A stretch of 64,000 nt of DNA from Cobetia sp. L2A1 (GTDB lineage Bacteria > Pseudomonadota > Gammaproteobacteria > Pseudomonadales > Halomonadaceae), in assembly GCF_009796845.1 (NCBI RefSeq), contig NZ_CP047025.1, positions 1,612,001 through 1,676,000 of the forward strand, written 5' to 3'. The translations under genes and the position numbers were made by a program. Of this stretch, positions 1 to 9,818 are shown piece by piece. Below the pieces are notes generated by a model. It ran no database searches. It saw nothing but the letters and a program-made list of their open reading frames with translations, and was not told where the DNA came from. The number at the start of each line of letters is the position of its first letter. Within the stretch, counting starts at the first letter, position 1.

Positions 1-1099
<1,099 letters not shown>

Positions 1100-2002
1100 A
1101 TGTCAGTAACGTTTCGTCAACTACGTGTATTTGTGACTGTCGCTAGACAACGAACATTGACTGCTGCCGCTGAGCAACTCTTCCTGACGACACCAGCTGT
1201 CAGCATGGCATTGGGAGAGTTGGAGCGACAGTACGGTCAAACATTATTTGATCGTCACCGCAATCGTCTTTATTTGAATGACTATGGACGACAATTACTC
1301 CCACTTGCTGATGAGTTGCTCACGCGAAGTCATGATATCGATCATTTTTTTGACACTTCACAGATAAGTGGCACATTACATATTGGTGCTAGCTATACTA
1401 TTGGTCACCAGGTATTACCCAGACTCCTGAGTGAGTTTCGTAGGGCCTTCGGGCATGAGCAACAGAAAATCACCATTGCGAATAGTACGACTATCTGTCG
1501 CTCACTCGAATCATTTGATCTTGATGTCGGATTGATCGAAGGACGAATCGTCGATGAGCGCTTTACCATTGTGCCTTGGTGTCATGATCGGATGTTGATT
1601 GCTGTTGCAGCTAACCACCCTTTAGCCGATAGATCGAATGTCGAGATAGAAGAGTTATCGAGTTATTCTTGGTTACTGAGAGAGCAAGGTTCTGGAACCC
1701 GAGAACAATTTATGCGTTTTGTCGCCCCTCATCTACCACAATGGAAGTTGGGGCTTGAGATAAATTCTGCAGAAGCGATCATCAATGCAGCTGCAGTAGG
1801 GCTTGGAATCACCTGTGTCTCAGAGCTTGAGGCCTATCGTGCTCTCAAGGATGGTCGTCTGAGAGAAATTTCGATAGGGATTGAAATGCATCGTGAGTTC
1901 AGTATGGTGCTACATAATAATAAATACTGTAGCCCGCTGATGCAGGCTTTCTTTGACTTCTGTCTTGGCTTTGAAAAACAGCAATTATGGGAGGGTATGT
2001 AG
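1100..2002 (+). CDS. LysR-family transcriptional regulator
   Basis: A 300-residue protein of standard LysR length. Residues 4-65 form the winged helix-turn-helix (FRQLRVFVTVARQRTLTAAA and then TPAVSMALGELERQYG), followed by a linker helix and a substrate-binding effector domain from about residue 92 (GTLHIGASYTIG). The set of effector motifs, including LLREQGSGTR and AAVGLGITCVSE, recalls the YeiE/CysB-like branch. It stands alone between an AT-rich spacer and a convergent operon and is divergent from the tmm fragment, so it could regulate that gene. The effector is unknown. The start follows a weak aaggataagag ribosome site. Confidence 0.85.
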   Translation: MSVTFRQLRVFVTVARQRTLTAAAEQLFLTTPAVSMALGELERQYGQTLFDRHRNRLYLNDYGRQLLPLADELLTRSHDIDHFFDTSQISGTLHIGASYTIGHQVLPRLLSEFRRAFGHEQQKITIANSTTICRSLESFDLDVGLIEGRIVDERFTIVPWCHDRMLIAVAANHPLADRSNVEIEELSSYSWLLREQGSGTREQFMRFVAPHLPQWKLGLEINSAEAIINAAAVGLGITCVSELEAYRALKDGRLREISIGIEMHREFSMVLHNNKYCSPLMQAFFDFCLGFEKQQLWEGM

Positions 2003-2107
2003 TATTGAATGTACATTGAGGTTTAGTGGTGGAGTGTGTTTAGTGATATATTAAAGAGTAGTCGGAAGTATAGTAATGACGAGCAATATGGCATTGTCGA
2101 TATCTGG

Positions 2108-2141
2108 AGTCACGCCCACCCTGTATTGTGCAGGCGTGACT
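2108..2141. terminator. Hairpin between convergent LysR and DoxX genes
   Basis: AGTCACGCC at 2108-2116 pairs perfectly with GGCGTGACT at 2133-2141 (9 bp stem, 16-base loop). It lies between two convergent gene ends, where a bidirectional terminator is expected. No strong T-tract follows, so efficiency is uncertain. Confidence 0.5.
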
Positions 2142-2154
2142 GGCATCAATAAAC

Positions 2155-2736
2155 TCAACCAAATTTCCTTTTTAGCCAGTAATCAATGCTAATATAACGT
2201 CCGCCACCATAGAAGAACAATACCAACAGCATGATAAAGTAAGTGGTGCTGAATTCGATGCCATTGTTGAGTATGACAGGGTCTCCCAACTCTGTAATAT
2301 AATTATAGCGCCCAGGGAAGTTGACAGATAACCAATGAATAAAAGAGTTCATTCGCTGTGCTGATTCCATGCTGTTACTCGCAATCGCTAGCCAGCCATG
2401 AGACCAGTGAACCATCATGCTGGCAACGCTCATGACGATAATCATCGGAATGGCAATCAAGCGAGTAAACAAACCAAATGCAATTAATATCAGACCCACT
2501 ACCTCGGTAGATGTTGCTAAAAACGCAAACACTGCCGGGAAAGGTAGATCAAGCCCTCCCTGTGCATGAGATGCTGCGAACCAGGCAACGGTATTCGAGA
2601 AGCCCAGTACCTTGGATTGTGCACCTTCGTAGAGTACAGGCAGGAGATATAGGCGAATGGCGAGCAAGGCAATGAAGTCAACCTTCATACACTTTTCAAC
2701 GATATCAAAATACCATTTTTGGGTTGCTGCTATCAT
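2155..2736 (-). CDS. DoxX-family membrane protein of the MNIO/RiPP operon (HvfD/BufD-like)
   Basis: A 193-residue protein with four predicted membrane helices and the DoxX layout: a first helix with RLYLLPVLYEGAQSK, then LPFPAVFAFLATSTEVVG and FGLFTRLIAIPMI, and a last helix near the C-terminus. It is the last gene of a minus-strand operon and overlaps the preceding gene by 4 bases, so the two are translationally coupled. DoxX proteins are the usual fourth member of bufferin/HvfA operons; their exact role is not settled, with export or quinone-linked redox steps proposed. The family call is firm and the role rests on context. Confidence 0.8.
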   Translation of the reverse strand: MIAATQKWYFDIVEKCMKVDFIALLAIRLYLLPVLYEGAQSKVLGFSNTVAWFAASHAQGGLDLPFPAVFAFLATSTEVVGLILIAFGLFTRLIAIPMIIVMSVASMMVHWSHGWLAIASNSMESAQRMNSFIHWLSVNFPGRYNYITELGDPVILNNGIEFSTTYFIMLLVLFFYGGGRYISIDYWLKRKFG

Positions 2737-3464
2737 GCTGCCTCCTGGACACTGATGGTAATGAATTGCATTTCATGAGTCTTCCGTAGCCATTTCATGA
2801 GTTCTGGCTCAGAAAATTGTGGGGTGTAGTGTAGGTCGATCTCTTTCCATGTCATGCCTTCTGATTGTGAGAGCGTCGGGATGATGGCGCTGTCTACTTT
2901 ATCCAGTTCTTTGTAAATGATGTCATGTTCGTGATCTCTGCATATCATGTAATAGTATATCGATGGATGAGTTTCATACGGCGTCTCTTTCTTGTGACTC
3001 TCAATAGGTAGAGAGAAGGGGAGTTGTATACAAGAAAGCGTCGGATTTGGTATGACGTTGTGATTCTTGAAAATGCAATGATGTCTTATATCAGTGTTCT
3101 TGAAAACCTCTGCGGGATTGATTTCAATCGTCAGCAATAACCATTCATATTCCATGACTTTTATCATGCTTGGGGAAAACCAGAGTTTCTCGATAACAAA
3201 GATGAGAATCTCGGTTGCAATGTGGTGAAACTCAGGTGCTTTAGCTGAGTGATAGTCAATGAAACTATCGACCAGCCTGGTTTTATGTTGTGAACTTAAC
3301 TGCTCACAGGTTGACGCATAAGTCGTTTCAAGGACATCTCGAATATGACTACGGATACATTTTCGATAATGACTAATGCCCGGCACTACAGATGTGTCCG
3401 TCGGAGATCTTATCGCTCGTGTCATGGTCACGATTTCTGATTGTAATGTTGTCGGAGGATTCAT
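2733..3464 (-). CDS. DUF2063/HvfC-like partner of the MNIO enzyme, divergent
   Basis: A 243-residue protein. The N-terminal part (TLQSEIVTMTRAIRSP, then a region with SHYRKCIRSHIRDVLETTY) matches the helical N-terminal domain of DUF2063/HvfC-BufC proteins, which bind the precursor leader and the DUF692 enzyme. The C-terminal half is weakly recognisable. I chose the ATG at 3464 because GGAG lies 6 bases upstream. The frame stays open further upstream, but those residues overlap the DUF692 gene and look non-coding. It overlaps the DUF692 gene by about 90 bases and the DoxX gene by 4. The identity rests on N-terminal similarity plus gene order. Confidence 0.7.
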   Translation of the reverse strand: MNPPTTLQSEIVTMTRAIRSPTDTSVVPGISHYRKCIRSHIRDVLETTYASTCEQLSSQHKTRLVDSFIDYHSAKAPEFHHIATEILIFVIEKLWFSPSMIKVMEYEWLLLTIEINPAEVFKNTDIRHHCIFKNHNVIPNPTLSCIQLPFSLPIESHKKETPYETHPSIYYYMICRDHEHDIIYKELDKVDSAIIPTLSQSEGMTWKEIDLHYTPQFSEPELMKWLRKTHEMQFITISVQEAA

Positions 3465-4293
3465 TGCTGACTCCATATGAGAGATGTTTTGATAGCACTT
3501 TGAGTTCTGTGCAAAATGTTTGCAATGGAGGGATGTTGTTATCCCTCTCAAGAAGAACCGGTTTTTTCCCATGACTGTTGATTATCTTTTGACCTAATGC
3601 CATGACAGGAGCGGAGACCGGATGACCATGAGTATCAATGAGTGTGTCGTTTTTTTCTACTCCATGGCCTGCAATATGATAATAATCAATGGCATGTTTT
3701 GGGATGTCCATCATGAAGGCAACGGGATCATAATGATGGTTTTTGCTATTGATGTAGAGGTTGTTGATATCCAGTAAAAGGCGACAGTCAGACGCTTCTA
3801 TCAAGGCGGCAATAAACTCCTGCTCCGGCATTTCTTGTGAGTATCGGTGATAGTAGGTGATGTTTTCAAGAATAAGCGGGCGCTCTAAAATATCCTGAAC
3901 AGTCTTGATTCTGTCAGCCAGGTAGGGAATGTTTTCTGGTCGGCGTGGAATGGGCAGTAGATCATATAAATAGCCTTGGTCATCACGAGAGAAACTAAGA
4001 TGCTCGCTATAGACATCAATGGCATAGTCATCAAGGAATGTTTTTATATTATTGATGTAGTCGAGGTTAAGAGGAGCAGTATCTCCTATTGAAAGACTCA
4101 AACCATGTGCCACAAGAGGATAGTGATCTGCTAGCGTCTCAAGCTGCTCTCGCTTTTTCCCCCCAATATTCATCCAGTTATCAGGTGCAAGTTCGAGGAA
4201 TGCAATATCTTTACGATGGTTGGGTTTGCACAGGTCAGCGATATGGTCTGTACGTAGCCCAATCCCTAATGAATCAGATTTTATTGGCCGCAT
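3373..4293 (-). CDS. DUF692 multinuclear non-heme iron (MNIO) peptide-modifying enzyme, HvfB/BufB-like
   Basis: A 306-residue TIM-barrel protein of the DUF692/MNIO family. In order it shows GIGLR near the N-terminus, VAHGLSLSIG, YSEHLSF, LENITYYH, LLLDINNLYIN, HIAGHG, DTHGHPV and LLERDNNIP, which supply the His, Asp, Glu and Asn ligands of the iron centre. Characterised members oxidise cysteines of a partner peptide to thiooxazole or to oxazolone/thioamide groups, making copper-binding products. It directly follows the Cys-motif peptide gene, whose stop it overlaps. The ATG at 4293 has an AGGTGG site 3 bases upstream; an in-frame ATG at 4308 is possible. Confidence 0.88.
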   Translation of the reverse strand: MRPIKSDSLGIGLRTDHIADLCKPNHRKDIAFLELAPDNWMNIGGKKREQLETLADHYPLVAHGLSLSIGDTAPLNLDYINNIKTFLDDYAIDVYSEHLSFSRDDQGYLYDLLPIPRRPENIPYLADRIKTVQDILERPLILENITYYHRYSQEMPEQEFIAALIEASDCRLLLDINNLYINSKNHHYDPVAFMMDIPKHAIDYYHIAGHGVEKNDTLIDTHGHPVSAPVMALGQKIINSHGKKPVLLERDNNIPPLQTFCTELKVLSKHLSYGVSNESSDNITIRNRDHDTSDKISDGHICSAGH

Positions 4294-4595
4294 ACGCCAC
4301 CTACACATTTAGAATTATCGGTAGCTTTTGCCGTTTCATTGATACCGTTGCCATCAGTGCCGCATTTTCCATCACGCGCTCTTACCAGTTTTCCCTGTGG
4401 ATTATGGTTAACATTTGCTTTGCTATAGATCTTCTCTGTTCCACACTTTCCACTGGCACATTTACCACTATGTGTTTCTTCCTTTTTTACGACTTTTTGC
4501 GGCTCTTGTGTAGTTGACTGTGCCGTGTTTGCCGAGACAGAGGCGCTACTCACAGCCGAAATCAGAGCGATGGAAAGTAAGACTCTAGAATTCAT
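4281..4595 (-). CDS. Secreted Cys-motif precursor peptide, HvfA/bufferin-like RiPP
   Basis: A 104-residue protein with an N-terminal signal peptide (LLSIALISAVSSASVSA, likely cut after Ala22) and a Lys/Glu-rich spacer. It has five cysteines, at 46, 51, 78, 97 and 102, set in GKCASGKCG, DGKCG and SKCVGGVCG. The repeated GKCG pattern is that of HvfA-type MNIO substrates, which become copper-chelating after Cys modification. The gene sits immediately before the DUF692 enzyme and one base after the hydrolase gene, with its AAGGAG ribosome site inside the end of that gene. The precursor role is inferred from motifs and order. Confidence 0.8.
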   Translation of the reverse strand: MNSRVLLSIALISAVSSASVSANTAQSTTQEPQKVVKKEETHSGKCASGKCGTEKIYSKANVNHNPQGKLVRARDGKCGTDGNGINETAKATDNSKCVGGVCGQ

Positions 4596-4596
4596 T

Positions 4597-5553
4597 TCAT
4601 TCTCCTTTTTTTACAGTGATGGGAAAGCATGAGAGGTCCCGACTCGCGTAAACGACACCGGAATAATATTTCTTGAAGTCCTTGATGACCTGGTCTTGTT
4701 CCCGAAGGCTCTTGCCCATGAAGTGATTCAATATCACTACTTTTGGCTGGATGGCAGCTGCTAGTTTCCCCATCTCTGTGGGGGATCCATGAATGAATTT
4801 AGAGTGGCTATCCGCACCCTCGGTAATTGCAGCGGGGAGTACTAGCGTATCTGCGCCTTTTGCAAAATCGATGAAGTATGGGTTGGTGCCATTCTGATCG
4901 GCAGAAATAACAATGGTGCCTGCTGATGTCTCAATACGATAGGCGAGGTTAGGGACATCACCATGAGGTATTCCCATCGCTGTGATTTTAAGTCCGTCCT
5001 TTTCATAGACAATCGTTGGCTGAGTGCTTTTATAATCGACATCCTCCATGTCTACCTTGAGATTGATGCCATCATTACCACTAAATATTCCTGCCAGATA
5101 ACGATAGGCGCCCTCATCGGCGCCGAAGATGCGCTGCATGAATTGTGTCAGGCTAGGAAAATAGTGATTGCCTTGAGGGCCGCTGATGGTGATTTCCTTC
5201 ATATTCTTGAAGAAGACACCGTTTTTCAGAATGGCAGCAAGGTCGGCGCTATGATCGGTATGAAAATGAGAGATGCCAATAAAATCGACATCTTCAAGAT
5301 GAGCGCCTGATTGACCAAATCTCAGGAAGGTACCCCCCCCTGCATCGATCAGTACTCTTGGTTTTCCTTTCCACCAGACAAGCTCTCCAGAAGAAGCGCG
5401 CATGTCATCTGAAATAGGGCCGCCACTGCCTAGCATCTGTAATGAGAAATCTTTACTGGAACATTGAGTGGAGGATGCCCATGTCGGTGCACTAATACCG
5501 GCGAAAATCGAGATTACGAGTGAGAGAGAAATCTTTTGGAACACCTTGTTCAT
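4597..5553 (-). CDS. Periplasmic metallo-beta-lactamase-fold hydrolase, first gene of the RiPP operon
   Basis: A 318-residue protein with a signal peptide (LSLVISIFAGISAPTWA, cut before SST) and an MBL fold. LMLGSGGP-type N-terminal strands lead to the metal motif SHFHTDHSAD (HxHxDH); further ligands are likely in GIPHGD, SADQNG and LNHFMG. It resembles arylsulfatase/RNase Z-like MBL proteins of unknown substrate. Its TGA is one base from the ATG of the Cys-motif peptide, so it is co-translated with the peptide. I know of no description of this partner in standard hvf/buf operons. It might process the modified peptide or depend on its metal. The substrate is unknown. Confidence 0.8.
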   Translation of the reverse strand: MNKVFQKISLSLVISIFAGISAPTWASSTQCSSKDFSLQMLGSGGPISDDMRASSGELVWWKGKPRVLIDAGGGTFLRFGQSGAHLEDVDFIGISHFHTDHSADLAAILKNGVFFKNMKEITISGPQGNHYFPSLTQFMQRIFGADEGAYRYLAGIFSGNDGINLKVDMEDVDYKSTQPTIVYEKDGLKITAMGIPHGDVPNLAYRIETSAGTIVISADQNGTNPYFIDFAKGADTLVLPAAITEGADSHSKFIHGSPTEMGKLAAAIQPKVVILNHFMGKSLREQDQVIKDFKKYYSGVVYASRDLSCFPITVKKGE

Positions 5554-6067
5554 AGAGTTCTTATCCTGATCATGTGAGTGCTATCAATCACTGATGTTTG
5601 ATCTGTAAGAAAAATATGGACGTGTGTGTTGATTAATAAAATGTAAAAGTATTTAACGAGAGGTTAATGGAAATTTTACGTATTGGCCGAATCGATACAG
5701 AAGGCTGTTCCAGGGCACCGAAGCGATAGAATGGTGAGTCGTCAGAAGGATAGGACTGAGCCAAGAAAATAGATGAAAGATGGTGGCAAGAGGATGTGTC
5801 TCGTGGCAGAAGGCTTACCAGTCCATAGGGACTATCGTCGGTAACATTGACCGAGGGTCGGCAAGATTGTATCGGGGCACACGGTCAAGAGGTTTCTCGA
5901 GAGAAAGGAGGACATTCTGAGCAGCCTACGAGGCGTCGCGAGTGGGGAGCGTGACGCCTCAGGGACAAGTCTTTGGGTTAGCAAGAGTTAGGCATGTGTG
6001 ACTGGCGGTTCGAACATTCCGTGAGGGAATACCATCAGTAAGGTATCGACTCCGTGGTATTCACGTA
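5554..6067. other. Intergenic region, 514 bases, with one hairpin
   Basis: No gene is supported. It contains the upstream region of the hydrolase-RiPP operon (AT-rich, 5560-5700). A hairpin lies at 5930-5960 (GAGGCGTC paired with GACGCCTC, 15-base loop) near the end of the reductase gene that terminates at 6068. The hairpin lacks a T-tract. Confidence 0.5.
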
Positions 6068-7285
6068 TCAGCCAATAGCCTCATCCCCGCGAACGAAGTG
6101 TGCTTGCCATGTCTCGGCACGGGCTGCATCACGCGCTGCATACTCGGAAAGTACTTCGTCCAGTTTGCCCAGGGATTCATGTTCTCTATCTTCGCCCAAC
6201 TGAGTCAAACGCAGGGTATACCAGGCTGTCACGCCGCCTTCTGGTGGCGCGGTGAAACGCGGAAACTCAGGCTCAGGGCATTCACCTGCCTGCCAGAGAT
6301 TTGCGAGTTCAGGTTGCAGGGCCAGAGGGCGCGCCAACCCGACTAAATCAATCTCACCATCATTCACGGCCGCCGCTGCCTGAGCAAGCGTCTTGAAGCC
6401 GCCGGTCGCCATCAGTGGCAGCGAGGTGACAGCGCGGGCACGCTTGGCAAACTCGACAAAGTAGGGGCCGGAAGCACGGGCATCCGACGCGGATTTAGCC
6501 CCGGGGAAGTAGGTGCCGCCGCTGATATCGATCAGGTCGATGGGAGCATGCTCAAGTGCCGCGATGACTTGCAACGCTTCGGCTTCTTCAAATCCTCCCT
6601 CCAGTTGATCGCTCGAATTGAGTTTGACCGCCACCGGGAAGTCCGCGCCGACTGCCTCACGCACGGCATGGATCACCTCCAGCAGCAGACGCATTCGATT
6701 CTCCAGATTTCCGCCGTAGTCGTCTTCTCGCTGGTTGAACAGCGGTGAGAGGAACTGACTGAGCAGAAAACCATGCGCAGCATGTACCTGTACGCCACCG
6801 AAACCGGCTTGCCTGGCGAGACGAGCGGTCGTGGCCATGGCGCTGGGCAATGCCTTTATCGCTTCCAGGCTCATCGCTTCGCAATGTAGCCCTGGAAGAT
6901 TCAGCGCGCTGGGGCCATGCGGCATACTTGTGGGTGGATATGCCATGGCGCCGGCATGTCCCAATTGCAGCCATAGTCCTGCATCGTGTTTTCCGCCGCG
7001 TGCCGCGAGTGCCTTGAACATCTCCAGGTTGGAGAGCTCATTGAGTACCAGATTACCGGGCTTCTCGGCATGGCGATGATCCGGCTGCACTTCACCGATA
7101 AGCGATGCAGCCACACCACCTTGCGCCCAGCGCTCATAGAGACGCATCTGGGTCTCTGTCGGATGTCCGGTACCATCACCTAGCGAGTCGGACATCGAGG
7201 CCTTGATGATGCGATTCTTCAGTACGCGGCCACAGGGGAGTGTCAGGGGCGTGAACAGGCGTGAATGCGTCGGTTGAGATGTCAT
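6068..7285 (-). CDS. NADH:flavin oxidoreductase, Old Yellow Enzyme family
   Basis: A 405-residue FMN TIM-barrel enzyme. Family features are LFTPLTLPCGRVLKNRIIKA at the N-terminus, VQVHAAHGFLLSQFLSP (the HAAHG substrate motif), NQREDDYGGNLENR (the DxYGGS-like phosphate loop) and LMATGGFKT near the C-terminal phosphate site. It reduces activated C=C bonds or related substrates; the natural substrate is not readable. The protein start at 7285 is chosen by homology, since the open frame extends into a divergent LysR gene. That LysR is its probable regulator. Confidence 0.85.
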   Translation of the reverse strand: MTSQPTHSRLFTPLTLPCGRVLKNRIIKASMSDSLGDGTGHPTETQMRLYERWAQGGVAASLIGEVQPDHRHAEKPGNLVLNELSNLEMFKALAARGGKHDAGLWLQLGHAGAMAYPPTSMPHGPSALNLPGLHCEAMSLEAIKALPSAMATTARLARQAGFGGVQVHAAHGFLLSQFLSPLFNQREDDYGGNLENRMRLLLEVIHAVREAVGADFPVAVKLNSSDQLEGGFEEAEALQVIAALEHAPIDLIDISGGTYFPGAKSASDARASGPYFVEFAKRARAVTSLPLMATGGFKTLAQAAAAVNDGEIDLVGLARPLALQPELANLWQAGECPEPEFPRFTAPPEGGVTAWYTLRLTQLGEDREHESLGKLDEVLSEYAARDAARAETWQAHFVRGDEAIG

Positions 7286-7397
7286 CTCGTGAGATAGCTC
7301 CAGAAATAGTATTGATGGCGTATTGGGAACAGATATCATGATGACACACCCAGAATATACTGATAATCCATCATCTTGGCACAGAGTATGTGAGCAA

Positions 7398-8282
7398 ATG
7401 GAACATATGAAAGCGTATACGGAACTCGATGTCTTTCATGCAGTGCTCGATGCTGGCACCTTCACTGGGGCTGCCAGGCAGCTGGGTATCACCCACTCTG
7501 CCATCAGCAAGCGTATCGCTCTGCTCGAGCAGCGTCTTGGCGCTCAGCTATGGGTTCGTTCTACGCGCAAGATGCGTTTGACGGAAGCGGGGGAGGTCTA
7601 CGCCCTGGAAACCCGGGATTTGATGGAGCGCCTGCGGACGGTGGAACAGGAAATTACGGCGGGTAGTAGCGCACTCAAGGGGCGTATCCGTATTTCCTGC
7701 TCCAACGCGCTGGGCAAGCTACACATCATGCCGCTGTTATTGGGCTTCATGGAGCGCTATCCCGAAGTGGTCCTCGACTTGACGCTGACAGATGCGGTGG
7801 TCGATATGGTTCATGAAGGGATGGATCTTGCGATTCGCAGTACTACGTTGCCGGACTCCGGATTGATCGCGCGCCGCCTGGCGACCAATCTCCGAGTCAT
7901 CTGTGCGTCCCCTGACTATCTGGCACATCATGGCACTCCCCATTCAGTGTCAAGCCTGTCCGAGCATGTCAGCCTGATTCTCAACCTTCCTGGAGGCTTC
8001 AATGCATGGGGGTTGAGCTCACTACCCGAGATGCGCTGCGGCTTTCTCTCCAATTCGCTCGAAGCGCTTCACGCTGCATGTCTCAATGGGTGCGGCATTG
8101 CCTGTCTGCCTCACTATCTCATTGCTGATGACGTGAACATGGGGCGCTTGACCCCATTGTTGGCGCCTGTGCGAGGCGAAAGCACGGATACCAGTCTCTT
8201 CATCGTACGACCCGATACCACAATCCTGCCGCGGCGGGTGAGAGTGCTGATTGATTTCCTGGTGGAGAGTTTTGAAGCCTGA
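7398..8282 (+). CDS. LysR-family regulator divergent from the OYE-like gene
   Basis: About 294 residues. The helix-turn-helix lies near the N-terminus (YTELDVFHAVLDAGTFTGAA, THSAISKRIALLEQRLG), followed by the effector domain from about residue 90 (LKGRIRISCSNALGK) with the C-terminal LPRRVRVLIDFL helix typical of the CrgA/AaeR-like branch. Internal starts at 7398 or 7407 fit normal LysR length; an upstream ATG at 7323 would add a non-conserved tail and overlap the divergent gene. The promoters of both genes must lie in about 110 bases, so autoregulation and control of the reductase are likely. Confidence 0.85.
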   Translation: MEHMKAYTELDVFHAVLDAGTFTGAARQLGITHSAISKRIALLEQRLGAQLWVRSTRKMRLTEAGEVYALETRDLMERLRTVEQEITAGSSALKGRIRISCSNALGKLHIMPLLLGFMERYPEVVLDLTLTDAVVDMVHEGMDLAIRSTTLPDSGLIARRLATNLRVICASPDYLAHHGTPHSVSSLSEHVSLILNLPGGFNAWGLSSLPEMRCGFLSNSLEALHAACLNGCGIACLPHYLIADDVNMGRLTPLLAPVRGESTDTSLFIVRPDTTILPRRVRVLIDFLVESFEA

Positions 8283-8344
8283 AAAATAGTAGGGTCAGTG
8301 TATCGATCGAGATGCCGCATTTACCTGCTTGAGTCGCCTGATGG

Positions 8345-8395
8345 AAAAAGCCCCATGATCAGCGCCTTAAAGAGGCAATGATCACGGGGCTTTTT
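8345..8395. terminator. Bidirectional rho-independent terminator
   Basis: AAAAAGCCCCATGATCA pairs with TGATCACGGGGCTTTTT with a single mismatch. A-tract and T-tract flanks serve the rightward LysR gene and the leftward CNNM gene, which converge here. Confidence 0.9.
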
Positions 8396-8433
8396 CGTTG
8401 CGAGCGCTAGTCACTCATTCCTTTCACATCCTA

Positions 8434-9516
8434 TCAGGGTGTTTGAGCATCATCCTTGGTGGCATCGGTCGCATCAGAGTGGGTCGTTGCGTTCTGTGCT
8501 TCTCCCTTCGCGCCGATCCGCTTGATCCAGCGCTGGCGAGCAAAGCGGCGAAGGTTGGCCACATTGTCCGTCTCGTCAATGATGTCTTCGCCCAGAATCG
8601 TTTCCATCACGTCTTCCAGCGTAATGACCCCCAGCCAGTTGCCGAGATTGTCGTAGACGACACACAGATGCTGACGTTCACGCTGCATGCGGCCGAAGGC
8701 GTGTTCAACGTTATCCTCCGCGTGAATTTCGCTGATAGGGCGCATCAATTCCTTGAGTTGGGTGCCGGGGTCAGCCTGATGCACGTCTGCACGGTGAATC
8801 ATGCCTAACGCGCGCTCATCCTCTGTCATCACCGGGTAGCGACTGAATGGCCATTTGGCCAGCTGGTTATCGAAGTCGGCCACTGTCATTTCGGGGCTGA
8901 CGGTCTGGCATACCGGCCGCGGCGTTATCACATCGCGCACCTTGATCTCATGCAAGTTAAGGATGTTGGTAATGACGCGTTGCTCGTCACTTTCCAGTGC
9001 CTTCTTCTCCAGCCCCAATTGCGCCAGTGCTTTTATCTCGCCGCGCAGATCAATGTCATGCGCGTGCTTGCCGATGCGTGAGGTGATCATTTCTGATAAC
9101 CAGATCAATGGCTTCAACCCCAATACCATCACATTGAGCACGCGAGGCAGCATGGGGGAGAGCTGACGCCAGTAGGTGGCACCGATGGTCTTGGGAATGA
9201 TTTCGGAGGCAACCAGAATCAGTAGTGTCATCACCGCTGATGCCACACCGACCCAGGCTTCACCAAAGATGACGGATACCTGGGCACCTACGCCTGTAGC
9301 ACCCACCGTGTGTGCAATGGTGTTGAGCGTCAGGATGGCGGCCAGCGGTTTGTCGATATTGTCTTTCAGCTTGGCGAGTGCGGCATACCGCTTGGGATGC
9401 TCATCCTTCAGACTTGCGATATAGCTTGGGGAGAGCGACAGCAATGCCGCTTCCAGCACGGAGCAGATAAACGAGATTCCGATGGCAATGACGGCAAACA
9501 GGATCAACAGAAACAT
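8434..9516 (-). CDS. CNNM (DUF21)/CBS-domain membrane protein, TlyC/YfjD-like
   Basis: A 360-residue protein. About residues 1-150 contain the CNNM transmembrane domain (first helix FLLILFAVIAIGISFICSVL, then the conserved ILTLNTIAHTVGATGVGAQ and VASEIIPKTIGATYW). Two CBS domains follow (VRDVITPRPVCQTVSPEMTV and LCVVYDNLGNWLGVITLEDV). There is no clear C-terminal CorC/HlyC transporter domain. The tail is short, rich in Thr, Asp and Ala, and probably disordered. Such proteins are linked to Mg/Co transport or homeostasis. A good AAGGAG ribosome site precedes the ATG. It is monocistronic. Confidence 0.88.
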   Translation of the reverse strand: MFLLILFAVIAIGISFICSVLEAALLSLSPSYIASLKDEHPKRYAALAKLKDNIDKPLAAILTLNTIAHTVGATGVGAQVSVIFGEAWVGVASAVMTLLILVASEIIPKTIGATYWRQLSPMLPRVLNVMVLGLKPLIWLSEMITSRIGKHAHDIDLRGEIKALAQLGLEKKALESDEQRVITNILNLHEIKVRDVITPRPVCQTVSPEMTVADFDNQLAKWPFSRYPVMTEDERALGMIHRADVHQADPGTQLKELMRPISEIHAEDNVEHAFGRMQRERQHLCVVYDNLGNWLGVITLEDVMETILGEDIIDETDNVANLRRFARQRWIKRIGAKGEAQNATTHSDATDATKDDAQTP

Positions 9517-9818
9517 GCAGCGCGCTCCTTGGGTAGATTAGCCTCCATTAGTGACAGATGGCACATGGCTGTCAAATAGCTTGCGTTGATCCTGCGAGGT
9601 CTGAAGTGGCTGTCAGTATAGGATGCGCTTGGCCAGTAGAGCCCGCCTTCCGCTCGGCAGGGTAAAGCCTGCATGAGGGATTCTCGCTCCGGCGCATGTG
9701 AAGCCCGGCAGCATCAATCAAGCAAGTTTCTGGCAGCTTTAGATTTCTCTCTTGAAATGCCCTATTATTCACCTCCCGGCTCATCATGGCCCCACTCTTT
9801 CAAGACTCCCATTTTTTT
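9517..9818. other. Divergent intergenic region
   Basis: About 300 bases between two divergently transcribed genes, expected to hold both promoters. I saw no gene or strong repeat. Confidence 0.4.
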
